Shown here piece after piece: positions 28,083-38,307 of a DNA stretch of 64,000 nucleotides. Within the stretch, counting starts at the first letter, position 1, and each line of letters begins with the position of its first letter. Under the pieces are notes generated by a model, which did no database searches, was not told where the DNA came from, and saw only the letters and a program-made list of their open reading frames with translations. Origin of the DNA: Thalassolituus maritimus (GTDB lineage Bacteria; Pseudomonadota; Gammaproteobacteria; Pseudomonadales; Oceanobacteraceae); contig CAJWBH010000014.1 in the NCBI GenBank assembly GCA_913019975.1, positions 1 through 64,000 of the forward strand, given 5' to 3'. Made by a program: the position numbers and the translations under genes.

Positions 28083-29003
28083 TCAAGGTACCTTCGCGAT
28101 TTTATAGGGGTTAATTCCGTCATTCGGGCGGCGCTTAAAGCGTTTATAGGTCCACTGATATTGAGCCGGGCATAGACGCACGCAGTTCTCGATAGACTGA
28201 TTCATTGCCGTTGCGGATATTACGGGGTCTGGATCAAACTGCTCCGGCAGGGCGTCGAATAAATGAATATCGAAGCCTTCGGCATTGGGTAGGCGTTCGC
28301 CGAACGCATAAATCACCTGACAGCCGGTTTCGCGGATCATCTGATGCGGCAGTGTTGGTGTCAGGGTTTCAACCCCCATAAAAGGTGCGAATACGCCCCG
28401 CTCACGCTTGGGCTCCTGATCTGGCAGAAAGCCAACGACCTTACCCGCATTAAGAGTGGCGAATAACGCCTTCACGCCGCCACCCGTCGTCGGTACCAGT
28501 TCCGCACCGACGGCCTCCCGGCGGGAGACCATCCAATCGCTGAAATTCTTAACCTTTGCGGGCCGATACATAATAGTCGCCGACGTTAAGGTGGCCAGCC
28601 AGGCACTGACGATCTCCCAATTGCCAAGGTGCGGAGACATAAATAACAGGCCGCGTTTATCTGCGAGCTTTTGCTCTAACAGTTCCTGATTGTGGACCTT
28701 CCGGACCATTGTCAGCAGTTTTTCATGCGAGTAGCCCCACATGGGCCCCATCTCGCCGCCTGTCATGCCGTTCTGAATAAGCGTGTCGTAGAGCAGGGTC
28801 TCACGGTAATCCTCGCTTTTATCAGCAAAGCACATCGCCAGGTTCACCCGGGCAACTTCGCGTGATCGGGTCCGCTTTGATGCCAGTCGTTTCCCTAACA
28901 GACGACCGATACGTTGAGCGGTTGGCAACGACACAAGCCCCATAAGCTTGACCGCGCCAATCATCAGGTAGCCAATCAGATTATTCACATTTCTCACCTT
29001 CAT
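28083..29003 (-). CDS. LpxL/LpxM-type lipid A lauroyl/myristoyl acyltransferase
   Basis: Inner-membrane acyltransferase that adds a secondary acyl chain to a lipid A precursor. The HX4D/E-type catalytic motif is SPHLGNWEI, preceded by RGLLFM, and the family blocks FLPDQEPKRERGVFAPFMG and QWTYKRFKRRP are present. Which of the LpxL or LpxM activities it has cannot be told. The ATG at 29003 was chosen; a TTG at 29024 or a GTG slightly downstream are alternatives. It is a stand-alone minus-strand gene divergent from a response regulator. Confidence 0.88.
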   Translation of the reverse strand: MKVRNVNNLIGYLMIGAVKLMGLVSLPTAQRIGRLLGKRLASKRTRSREVARVNLAMCFADKSEDYRETLLYDTLIQNGMTGGEMGPMWGYSHEKLLTMVRKVHNQELLEQKLADKRGLLFMSPHLGNWEIVSAWLATLTSATIMYRPAKVKNFSDWMVSRREAVGAELVPTTGGGVKALFATLNAGKVVGFLPDQEPKRERGVFAPFMGVETLTPTLPHQMIRETGCQVIYAFGERLPNAEGFDIHLFDALPEQFDPDPVISATAMNQSIENCVRLCPAQYQWTYKRFKRRPNDGINPYKIAKVP

Positions 29004-29143
29004 CAGAGTGGCCAAAGTGTACAACCTACGCCATTGGCGGTCACTTTCTGAGCCTCTGCTAAGCTTAAATGATCCCCGCAGGATATGGGGAAACCAAACT
29101 TCAGCAAGATAACCAATTAGTCGCAGTCGGGATTGTCATCGTT

Positions 29144-30781
29144 ATGACGGAAGCCAGCTTTAACCTGCAAGGACAGAAGATTCTCATTGTTGACGATCTC
29201 GTCGAGGCGCGCAGCGCACTGAAAAGTATGCTGACGGTACTGGGGGCTGATGATGTATACAGTGCAACCGATGGACGTGAAGCCGTTGAGTACATCATGG
29301 AGCACGATTTTGATCTTGTATTATCGGACTACAACCTTGGCAAAGGCAAAGACGGCCAGCAGATATTAGAAGAAGCCCGTTACACTAACCGCCTGCGCGC
29401 GACGGCCTCTTTCGTTATGATCACCGGCGAAAATGCCGTTGATCGGGTCATGGGTGCACTCGAATACGATCCGGATGCTTACGTCACCAAACCATTTACG
29501 CTCAGTATTCTGCGAGAGCGCCTGTATCGCCTGAGTAGTCTTAAGACAATTCTGTTGCCGATGAACAGAGCCATTGATCAGGGGCAGATCGACTGGGCCA
29601 TTGAAGTCGCAGACCAGATCAGGGTCGAGCACCCTCGCCTGTTACTGCCCGTTTCCCGGTTGCAAGGTAAGTTGTGCCTGAAGCAGGAACGCTATGAGGA
29701 TGCGCTTGAAGCTTACACTCGGGTTCTGGAAAGTCGCCCGGCGTCCTGGGCCCGGCTCGGTCAGGCAGTGTGCTTCCATTTTCTCGGCGACACTGATCAG
29801 GCCGTATCCCTGATTCGGGCAACTCTTCTCGACCATCCCTTGTATGTTCAGTGTCATGACTGGTTGGCGAAAATACTCGTGGGCCTGGGCAAGGGCGAAG
29901 AAGCTCAACAGGCGCTTGAGGCGGCGGTAAAAATTTCTCCCCGTGCTGTATTTCGGCAGCTTGAGTTAGGCCAGCTGGCGTTGACCAATGAGAGCTATAC
30001 CGTCGCTCAGGACGCCTTCGAGCAGGCCATGAGACTGGCGCGTTACTCCTGCTATAAAAGTTCTTCGACATATCAACAGTTCGTTGAGGCAGCGCAGCAT
30101 AATCTTGATGCCGAGCAGACCAAAGAGAACCGTTTGTTGTGTAGTAAAGCGTTACGGGCTCTTGATGAGATGAAACAGGAGTTCTCCGGCAACATGGGTG
30201 TAGTCTTTGATGCGACGATCGCAGAGAGTCGCACCTATCAGGCGGTTGAGGATGACAACAAAGCCCGGAGTAGTGCAGATAAAGCCGAAGGCATACTGGC
30301 ACGCATAAAAGAACCCACGGGCGAACAGCAACTGACGATGACTGAGGTGTATATCGATACCGGCCAGTCTGAAAAAGCGGTTAACATGGTTCAGACCATG
30401 AAGGATCAGGGAGTCGCCAGTAAGTTGTTGCAACGGTTGGGTGCAATCGAGGAGCGCCTGTCCAACATCAATGCGCGCGAGAAATCAGCCGAGTTAAACG
30501 AGAAAGGCGTGGCTCACTATGAGCGCGGGGAGCTCAAAGAAGCGATTGCAGCATTTGATCAGGCGACCCGGTTTGAAGAGGCGGGGATCAGTGTGCTCCT
30601 CAATGCGATTCAGGCAAAAGTCAGTTACATCGAAAACGAAGAGTTGGATGTTGGTCAGCTCAAAGATTGTTACCGTTTACTTCGCCGTATAGGCAGTGTT
30701 GGCCATTTTGATGACAGGCATGATCGCTACCAACGATTGAAAGAAACCTGTGAGCGGCTACGTCGATCGGCGGGCCTTTAG
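29144..30781 (+). CDS. Response regulator with C-terminal TPR domain
   Basis: A 545-residue cytoplasmic protein. Residues 11-130 form a CheY-type receiver with Asp17-Asp18, phospho-acceptor Asp62 (LVLSDYNLG), Thr94 and Lys116 (DAYVTKPF). The remaining 400 residues are helical tetratricopeptide-like repeats (for example QERYEDALEAYTRVLESRPA and ALEAAVKISPRAVFRQLELG), a protein-binding scaffold instead of a DNA-binding output. The ATG at 29144 places the receiver at the N terminus. The next gene, 13 bp downstream, is a small histidine kinase, so the two form a pair. The output is unknown. Confidence 0.9.
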   Translation: MTEASFNLQGQKILIVDDLVEARSALKSMLTVLGADDVYSATDGREAVEYIMEHDFDLVLSDYNLGKGKDGQQILEEARYTNRLRATASFVMITGENAVDRVMGALEYDPDAYVTKPFTLSILRERLYRLSSLKTILLPMNRAIDQGQIDWAIEVADQIRVEHPRLLLPVSRLQGKLCLKQERYEDALEAYTRVLESRPASWARLGQAVCFHFLGDTDQAVSLIRATLLDHPLYVQCHDWLAKILVGLGKGEEAQQALEAAVKISPRAVFRQLELGQLALTNESYTVAQDAFEQAMRLARYSCYKSSSTYQQFVEAAQHNLDAEQTKENRLLCSKALRALDEMKQEFSGNMGVVFDATIAESRTYQAVEDDNKARSSADKAEGILARIKEPTGEQQLTMTEVYIDTGQSEKAVNMVQTMKDQGVASKLLQRLGAIEERLSNINAREKSAELNEKGVAHYERGELKEAIAAFDQATRFEEAGISVLLNAIQAKVSYIENEELDVGQLKDCYRLLRRIGSVGHFDDRHDRYQRLKETCERLRRSAGL

Positions 30782-30794
30782 GGGAGGGGAGAGT

Positions 30795-31430
30795 ATGAAC
30801 CTGAAAGATCTTGCCGGTGCGATTATTCATGACCTTAAGAATCAGCTGCACTCTGTGCTGCTGGAGGGTGAAAAGGCCATGAGGGATATGCCAGAAGAAT
30901 ATCGGGATAAGCTCTATCCCGTATTTGCTCGCAGTCGCCGGGTTCATCAGGATGCGATGCAGCTGGTGACGCTATACCGGCTGCAGGAGCGCGGAAATTT
31001 CCCGGCAGATGATGCTTGGCCGGCAGATACTGTAAAACACGCGATTGAGTGTTTTAAGGTGCATTGGCCAGATGTTGAAGTGCATGTTGAAATTGATCCT
31101 GACTGTCAGGGGTATTACAACGATTCGCTGATGCAGATGGCGTTAACGAATCTGCTGAACAACAGTGCTCAGGCGGGCGCGGAGACCATCTCTGTGTCGG
31201 CCCAGGAGCAAGGCTCCGGACTCCTGATGCGCGTCAGCGACGACGGTCCGGGATACCCGGATGATGTTCTTGACGGTAGCGGCGACAGCGACAAAGAAGG
31301 CGGAACAGGCATGGGCTTGTATTTCACCGAACTGATCGTCGCTCATCATTCTACACCGGCGAAACCAGCCACTCTCGACCTGCACAATGCCGCCGGTGGC
31401 GGTGCAGAGGCGGTCATCACTTTACCCTGA
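30795..31430 (+). CDS. Minimal histidine kinase (short H-box plus HATPase)
   Basis: A 211-residue soluble protein with no transmembrane or sensor domain. The phospho-acceptor candidate is His12 in AIIHDLKNQLHS at the extreme N terminus. The ATP-binding domain shows the N box (LTNLLNNSAQAG), the G1 loop DDGPGYP and the G2 loop GGTGMGLYFTELIVAHH. The missing sensor suggests that input comes from a partner, most likely the receiver-TPR protein encoded 13 bp upstream. It ends 7 bp before the convergent rsmD stop. Confidence 0.88.
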   Translation: MNLKDLAGAIIHDLKNQLHSVLLEGEKAMRDMPEEYRDKLYPVFARSRRVHQDAMQLVTLYRLQERGNFPADDAWPADTVKHAIECFKVHWPDVEVHVEIDPDCQGYYNDSLMQMALTNLLNNSAQAGAETISVSAQEQGSGLLMRVSDDGPGYPDDVLDGSGDSDKEGGTGMGLYFTELIVAHHSTPAKPATLDLHNAAGGGAEAVITLP

Positions 31431-31437
31431 GTGGGAG

Positions 31438-31995
31438 TCAGGCCGTCTCGCCAACCTCAAACAGGCGGAACACGAATTCTTTCGTGCCCTTGTTCTTCAG
31501 TTCTTCCCAGTGAGCAGGAAATTCAGGCTCGAGGCTGGCTTCGTGTTCGATGTATACCAGAGCGCCCGGTAACAGCGTCAGTTTGTTTAATGCAGGTTGT
31601 AGCAGATCTTTGCCGAACGGTGGATCGAGAAACACCAGATCGTAGGGCTCTGGGTTCTGGTCAAGCCACATCAGGGCATCTCCGGCCCAGACCTGGGCAT
31701 TGCGGGCGTCAAGCTGCTTGAGATTGTCTTTCAGTTGAAACGCAGCCTTCGCGTGCTTTTCAAGGAAAATGACCTCTTTTGCGCCTCTGGAAAGCGCTTC
31801 AAACCCAAGCGCTCCACTGCCAGCAAACGCGTCGAGTACCCGAGCCCCCTCAATATCAGATTGCAGCCAGTTAAACACGGTCTCGCGAACACGGTCCATG
31901 GTAGGGCGCAGGCCATCAATTGCGGGAAAGCGCAGTCGGCGAGAACGCCACTGGCCACCGATAATGCGTAATTGGTGATGAGATTGTCGGCTCAC
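31438..31995 (-). CDS. rsmD: 16S rRNA (guanine-966-N2)-methyltransferase
   Basis: Methylates G966 of 16S rRNA. The 185-residue protein starts with GTG at 31995, giving the family N terminus (LRIIGGQWRSRRLRFP). SAM-binding DAFAGSGALGFEALSRGA and the catalytic NPPF-like motif, here LVFLDPPFGKDLL, are present. The start overlaps the stop of the upstream small gene (GTGA), so translation is probably coupled. The neighbourhood with divergent ftsY is conserved in gammaproteobacteria. Confidence 0.96.
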   Translation of the reverse strand: MSRQSHHQLRIIGGQWRSRRLRFPAIDGLRPTMDRVRETVFNWLQSDIEGARVLDAFAGSGALGFEALSRGAKEVIFLEKHAKAAFQLKDNLKQLDARNAQVWAGDALMWLDQNPEPYDLVFLDPPFGKDLLQPALNKLTLLPGALVYIEHEASLEPEFPAHWEELKNKGTKEFVFRLFEVGETA

Positions 31996-32759
31996 TCAGA
32001 GCTCCGTGGTGCAGATGAATTCGCTTCTGTAAGACACTGCGCAAACGCTTCTGGTTCAGTGCGTTGCGATACGGCAAGTGCCTGATACAGTTGGAGAAAA
32101 TACTCCTCAGACCGCTGATGGTAGGCAAGTTCTGCAGCAATGTCGATGGCCGAAACCGGGTTCAGCCACTCGCGCCGCAGGCGTTTAATTTCGTTCTCCC
32201 GGAAGCTTGCCCATGCTTCTCTGCTTGGGGCAGGTTTGCTCCCCGAAGCGGCGGGTTGTGCTACGCCCGCGCCGCGCTCCCGGTTCCACCATAAAGCGCC
32301 TGCTGCATGTGCTTGCTGACAAGCAGAGGTTTCTTTCTCAGGCGTGTCGGGTGTTGTCAGAGAAAGTTTCTGAATAAGAAACGAAGCAGCCTGCTGCATT
32401 TCAACGTCGGTCAGCGGGCCTTGCAGAGCGAGTCCTGCAGGACGCGGTGCTGCTATTGGGGTGATTTGGGTTGCGAGATGAGACGCCCACTCACTCGCGG
32501 GAACCTGAGTCCTGAATGCGTAGTGATCTTCGCCGGTAATGGATATCTGCAGACTGGATGATGCCGTGGCCTGCCAGTAGACAGGGACACCTTTATTGCT
32601 ATGCCACAGGTGCCAGCCGGTATCTGCCAGCGGTGGGGCGTCTAAAGGTTCGAGGGGGGAGTCTTCACTGGTGGTAAAACTCAGATTGATGACCGTGATG
32701 ATAAGGAGGCAGCCGATGATAAGAGCATTCAGGGTGCGACGGCTTAATCCATGGAACAT
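31992..32759 (-). CDS. Membrane-anchored protein of unknown function upstream of rsmD
   Basis: A 255-residue protein with one N-terminal membrane anchor (LNALIIGCLLIITVINLSF) and an otherwise soluble, probably periplasmic region. No catalytic motif or family is recognised. It overlaps rsmD by 4 bp and is divergent from ftsY. In pseudomonads this position is often occupied by M16-type peptidase genes; the short region GWHLWHSNKGVPVYWQATAS vaguely resembles the start of the inactive partner of such peptidases (pattern of the type W.t.nGv.V.f...), so a reduced relative is possible but unproven. Confidence 0.65.
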   Translation of the reverse strand: MFHGLSRRTLNALIIGCLLIITVINLSFTTSEDSPLEPLDAPPLADTGWHLWHSNKGVPVYWQATASSSLQISITGEDHYAFRTQVPASEWASHLATQITPIAAPRPAGLALQGPLTDVEMQQAASFLIQKLSLTTPDTPEKETSACQQAHAAGALWWNRERGAGVAQPAASGSKPAPSREAWASFRENEIKRLRREWLNPVSAIDIAAELAYHQRSEEYFLQLYQALAVSQRTEPEAFAQCLTEANSSAPRSSE

Positions 32760-32854
32760 CTAAGGAGAACTCCCTGTAAACAACTCATAGTGTTAGGATA
32801 GCACCCCATCAGCGCACATGCGCCCATCCTGACTGATCAGATTCAGAGACGCCG

Positions 32855-34192
32855 ATGTTTGATTTTTTTAAACGTAAGAAGAAAAGCCCTGAGAATGCTC
32901 AGCCTGCAGACCAGCAGGCACCCCAACAGGTAGAAGAAACGAATGATGTAGCGGAAGCTTCCGAGGCTGCCAATCTGGTACCGGAGGCGCCGCTGGTTCA
33001 ATCGGATGCTCCGGTCAGTGAAACTGAGGAGATCCTTCAGAAGGCTGTGGAGCCCGTTCCAGAGCCAGTGACAGAGGCTGTTCCGGAAAAAGAAGAGCCC
33101 TCGAAGAAAGAAGCACCCCAGGAAACAGCAGCGCCATCTGAGCCTGAAATCAAAGCAGACGTTGCAGCATCGCAGATTGCGGCTGATGATCTGGCTGCCG
33201 AGCCAGAAGACGTAGTCGACCCGGACGTAATGGTACCGGTGCCTGAAAAAGCCAAAGACGAGAAGAAAGGCTTCTTCGGGCGCATGGCGGCAGGCCTGAG
33301 CAAGACACGCTCTAACCTGACCGATGGCCTCTCGACTCTGCTGCTGGGCAAAAAAGAAATCGACGACGACATGATGGAAGATCTGGAAACCCAGCTCATC
33401 ATGGCCGACGTAGGTGTCGAAGCGACGACCGAAATTATCGACCGTCTTACCAAGCGTGTGGGTCGTAAAGAGTTGCGTGATTCAGACGCATTGTACGAGG
33501 CTCTGATCGAAGAGCTTCAGGACATGCTCGCGGTGTCGCAGAAGCCACTGGTGATCGACAGTAGCAAAAAGCCGTACGTGATTCTGATGGTCGGAATCAA
33601 TGGTGTGGGGAAAACGACGACGATTGGCAAGCTTGCGAAGCAGTTTCAGGCGCGCGGCAAGAGCGTCATGCTGGCGGCGGGTGACACTTTCCGTGCTGCT
33701 GCAGTAGAGCAACTTCAGGTCTGGGGTGAGCGCAATAATGTGCCCGTAGTCGCCCAGCATACCGGTGCGGACTCAGCGTCTGTGCTGTTTGATGCCGTGC
33801 AGGCAGCGACGTCCCGGGGCGTCGATATCCTGATTGCCGATACGGCCGGTCGTCTGCACAACAAAGACAACCTGATGCAGGAGCTGGAGAAAGTCGTTCG
33901 TGTTATGAAAAAGATCGACGACACCGCGCCGCATGAAGTGATGCTGGTTCTGGATGCGGGTACCGGCCAGAACGCGATTAACCAGACCAAAACCTTCCTA
34001 CAATCGGTGGGCGTCACCGGCCTGACGTTGACCAAACTCGATGGTACAGCAAAAGGCGGCATCATCTTCGCACTGGCGAAGCAGTTTGGCCTGCCGGTGC
34101 GTTACATCGGTGTCGGTGAGAAAATCGAAGACCTGCGTCCGTTTAATGCGGATGACTTTACCCGGGCGCTGTTCCGGATCAGCGACGACTGA
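32855..34192 (+). CDS. ftsY: Signal recognition particle receptor FtsY
   Basis: SRP receptor GTPase that docks ribosomes making membrane proteins. The 445-residue protein has an acidic, Pro/Glu/Ala-rich A domain (about 10-145) for membrane association and then NG domains with GINGVGKTTTIGKLAKQF (P-loop), DTAGRLHNKDNLMQEL and TKLDGTAKGG. It is the first gene of the ftsY-ftsE-ftsX-rpoH series and divergent from the rsmD unit. Confidence 0.98.
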   Translation: MFDFFKRKKKSPENAQPADQQAPQQVEETNDVAEASEAANLVPEAPLVQSDAPVSETEEILQKAVEPVPEPVTEAVPEKEEPSKKEAPQETAAPSEPEIKADVAASQIAADDLAAEPEDVVDPDVMVPVPEKAKDEKKGFFGRMAAGLSKTRSNLTDGLSTLLLGKKEIDDDMMEDLETQLIMADVGVEATTEIIDRLTKRVGRKELRDSDALYEALIEELQDMLAVSQKPLVIDSSKKPYVILMVGINGVGKTTTIGKLAKQFQARGKSVMLAAGDTFRAAAVEQLQVWGERNNVPVVAQHTGADSASVLFDAVQAATSRGVDILIADTAGRLHNKDNLMQELEKVVRVMKKIDDTAPHEVMLVLDAGTGQNAINQTKTFLQSVGVTGLTLTKLDGTAKGGIIFALAKQFGLPVRYIGVGEKIEDLRPFNADDFTRALFRISDD

Positions 34193-34203
34193 CGGATTTT
34201 TCT

Positions 34204-34908
34204 ATGCCAATGGTACGCTTCGATGGGGTCAGTAAAAGCTACCCCGGCGGTAAAGAAGCTCTGAGCAAGGTCAGTTTCGAACTGGCGCGCGGTGAGTTCG
34301 CATTTCTGACCGGGCACAGTGGCGCCGGTAAAAGTACCTTGCTCAAACTGATGTTGCAGATGGAGCGTCCATCAGAAGGTCAGGTGTTCGTTGACGGTGA
34401 TTGCGTCAACACCATGAAGAGCTCTCAGGTGCCTTTTCTACGTCGTAAGGTGGGGGTGGTGTTTCAGAATCACCAGCTACTGTTCGATCGCACTGTTTAC
34501 GATAACGTTGCCATGCCTCTTCTAATTGCGGGTTATCAACCTGCCGAAGCCGCACGCCGGGTTCGTGCCGCCCTCGACTCAGTGGGGTTGCTCGGCTTTG
34601 AGCGTCGCAACCCGATTGAACTGTCTGGTGGTGAACAGCAGCGGGTTGGTATCGCCCGCGCTGTGGTCAATAAACCCCAGTTGCTGCTGGCGGATGAGCC
34701 GACCGGTAACCTTGATCCTGAGCTTTCTGAAGAAATCATGAAGCTCTTTCTGCGTTTTCAGCAGGTGGGCGTCACCGTGTTGATTGCAACGCACGATATC
34801 GCCCTGATTGAGCGGATGGGCCATCGGCGCCTGATTCTGGATCACGGCACTCTTCACGACAGCGGTCCGCGCGCTGGTTTTGAGCGGGGTGACCATGTCC
34901 GCACCTGA
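34204..34908 (+). CDS. ftsE: Cell-division ABC transporter ATP-binding protein FtsE
   Basis: ATPase of the FtsEX complex, which activates septal peptidoglycan hydrolases through periplasmic activators. The 234 residues show Walker [10 protein letters not shown], signature [14 protein letters not shown] and Walker [13 protein letters not shown]. It lies 11 bp after ftsY and overlaps ftsX by 14 bp, so the subunits are coupled in translation. Confidence 0.97.
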   Translation: MPMVRFDGVSKSYPGGKEALSKVSFELARGEFAFLTGHSGAGKSTLLKLMLQMERPSEGQVFVDGDCVNTMKSSQVPFLRRKVGVVFQNHQLLFDRTVYDNVAMPLLIAGYQPAEAARRVRAALDSVGLLGFERRNPIELSGGEQQRVGIARAVVNKPQLLLADEPTGNLDPELSEEIMKLFLRFQQVGVTVLIATHDIALIERMGHRRLILDHGTLHDSGPRAGFERGDHVRT

Positions 34909-35899
34909 TTCTCCAAAACGCCAGACAGCGAATGCGCCCCGCAAACCTCAGGCAGGCGCCTCAACACACAAAATCAGTCTTAAAGACCGTCTTAATGGCT
35001 GGGCCCAGCAACACCAGCTGGTGGCTGTTGAAACCCTGATGCGATTGCTGACGAAACCGCTGGGCAGCATCATGACCTGGTTGGTTATCGCGATTTCACT
35101 GACTCTGCCCGGCGCCATGTGGATGACGCTGGATAACCTCAGCCAGTTGAGTAACCGCTTCCAGGCGTCAGGCAGCATGAGCGTTTATCTGAAAACCGCT
35201 GTTCAGAATGATCAGGCGCAACAGTTGTTGAGCAGAATTGAAAGCATGGACGGTGTCGCCGATGTACGTTTTATCAGCGCGGATGAGGCACTTGCGGAGT
35301 TCCGCGCCAGCTCAGGGCTGGGCGAAGCGCTGGACCTGCTGCCCGAGAATCCTTTGCCGGGCGTGATTGTGGTGGAGCCTGAGCTTGCTCTGCCGCAGCA
35401 GGACGTGATTGCACTGGCGGATACGCTGCGGAGCGAATCCCGCGTTGATAGCGTGGAGCTGGACACCGCCTGGCTTGATCGCCTGCATGCGCTGCTGGCT
35501 CTGAGTGAGCGGATTGTCTGGGTGATGGGAGCCTTACTCGCACTCGGTATCCTGTTGGTGGTCGGTAATACTATTCGCCTGTCGATCGCAGCGCGGGTTG
35601 ATGAGATTCGTGTGACCAAACTGGTGGGGGCGACGAATGCCTGGGTTCGCAGGCCGTTCCTGTATACCGGCCTCTGGTTTGGCATGGTCGGTGGCCTGGT
35701 ATCGTGGATACTGCTGGCAATCGGTTGGGCTCTGGTGAGCGGGCCTGTAGAAGATCTCGCTGCACTCTATGGCTCCGAGTATCGCTTGCTGCCTCTTTCT
35801 GCAGGCGCTGCACTGGTGCTGTTGCTGGGCGCTATGCTGCTCGGCTGGCTGGGCGCCTGGTGGTCTGTGGTGAGGCATCTGCACCGGATTGAGCCCTGA
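34895..35899 (+). CDS. ftsX: Cell-division ABC transporter permease FtsX
   Basis: Membrane subunit of FtsEX. The 334-residue protein has a cytoplasmic N-terminal tail, one helix (GSIMTWLVIAISLTLPGAMW), a periplasmic loop of about 110 residues that would contact a hydrolase activator, and three C-terminal helices. The ATG at 34895 lies inside ftsE. It is followed by rpoH in the usual order. Confidence 0.96.
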   Translation: MSAPDSPKRQTANAPRKPQAGASTHKISLKDRLNGWAQQHQLVAVETLMRLLTKPLGSIMTWLVIAISLTLPGAMWMTLDNLSQLSNRFQASGSMSVYLKTAVQNDQAQQLLSRIESMDGVADVRFISADEALAEFRASSGLGEALDLLPENPLPGVIVVEPELALPQQDVIALADTLRSESRVDSVELDTAWLDRLHALLALSERIVWVMGALLALGILLVVGNTIRLSIAARVDEIRVTKLVGATNAWVRRPFLYTGLWFGMVGGLVSWILLAIGWALVSGPVEDLAALYGSEYRLLPLSAGAALVLLLGAMLLGWLGAWWSVVRHLHRIEP

Positions 35900-36016
35900 T
35901 AACTGCGTATTACGTGGGTCTTCCGTGAGCTTTACGTTTACCGACACTCTATCGACACAATAGTAAGAGTAATGGCGCTATTATGATCGTATAAAGAACG
36001 GTGAATGGCATTGAAG

Positions 36017-36046
36017 GGAACTTATCCAGCCATTTGCGGTCTTAAA
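36017..36046 (+). promoter_or_regulatory. Sigma-E-type promoter upstream of rpoH
   Basis: GGAACTT, 16 bp, then TCTTAAA closely matches the RpoE consensus (GGAACTT-N16-TCAAA/TCTGA). It lies about 120 bp upstream of rpoH, as does the RpoE-dependent promoter of E. coli rpoH. This links envelope stress to the heat-shock regulon. Confidence 0.75.
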
Positions 36047-36166
36047 TAGTGGTGCTAAACTTAGCGCTCGATTTTGATTATCACGCGTTTGAAAACATGA
36101 CTTACGAGTGTAATCAGGTCGCTGTAAGTTGCTGATTGAGCAACAGAATTCCTTCAGGAGTGAGAG

Positions 36167-37036
<870 letters not shown>

Positions 37037-37060
37037 TTATCACTTCGCAAGATACGTTCG

Positions 37061-37087
37061 AAAGCCGCTCAATGAGCGGCTTTTTTC
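37061..37087 (+). terminator. Intrinsic terminator after rpoH
   Basis: AAAGCCGCTC-AAT-GAGCGGCTTT is a perfect 10 bp stem with a three-base loop running into TTTTTTCTTT. Confidence 0.93.
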
Positions 37088-37227
37088 TTTGTCTGACGAC
37101 GAACAATACGAGGCATTGCGGTAATAACCTTGTCTTGTCATAAAAATGTCATATATCGGACCGATACTCTGCAACCCTGTGATTTCCGGGCGCCAAAGGT
37201 GCTTAGGGCGGGTTACAATCGATCTGA

Positions 37228-38268
<1,041 letters not shown>

Positions 38269-38277
38269 TCAGGCGCT

Positions 38278-38297
38278 ATCCTTAAAGCAGGATTTTT
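38278..38297 (+). terminator. Weak terminator or attenuator between hemB and ppk
   Basis: ATCCT-TAAAGC-AGGAT followed by TTTT forms a short 5 bp stem. It ends only 10 bp before the ppk start, so it could act as an attenuator. Confidence 0.35.
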
Positions 38298-38307
38298 AGG
38301 TACCCTG

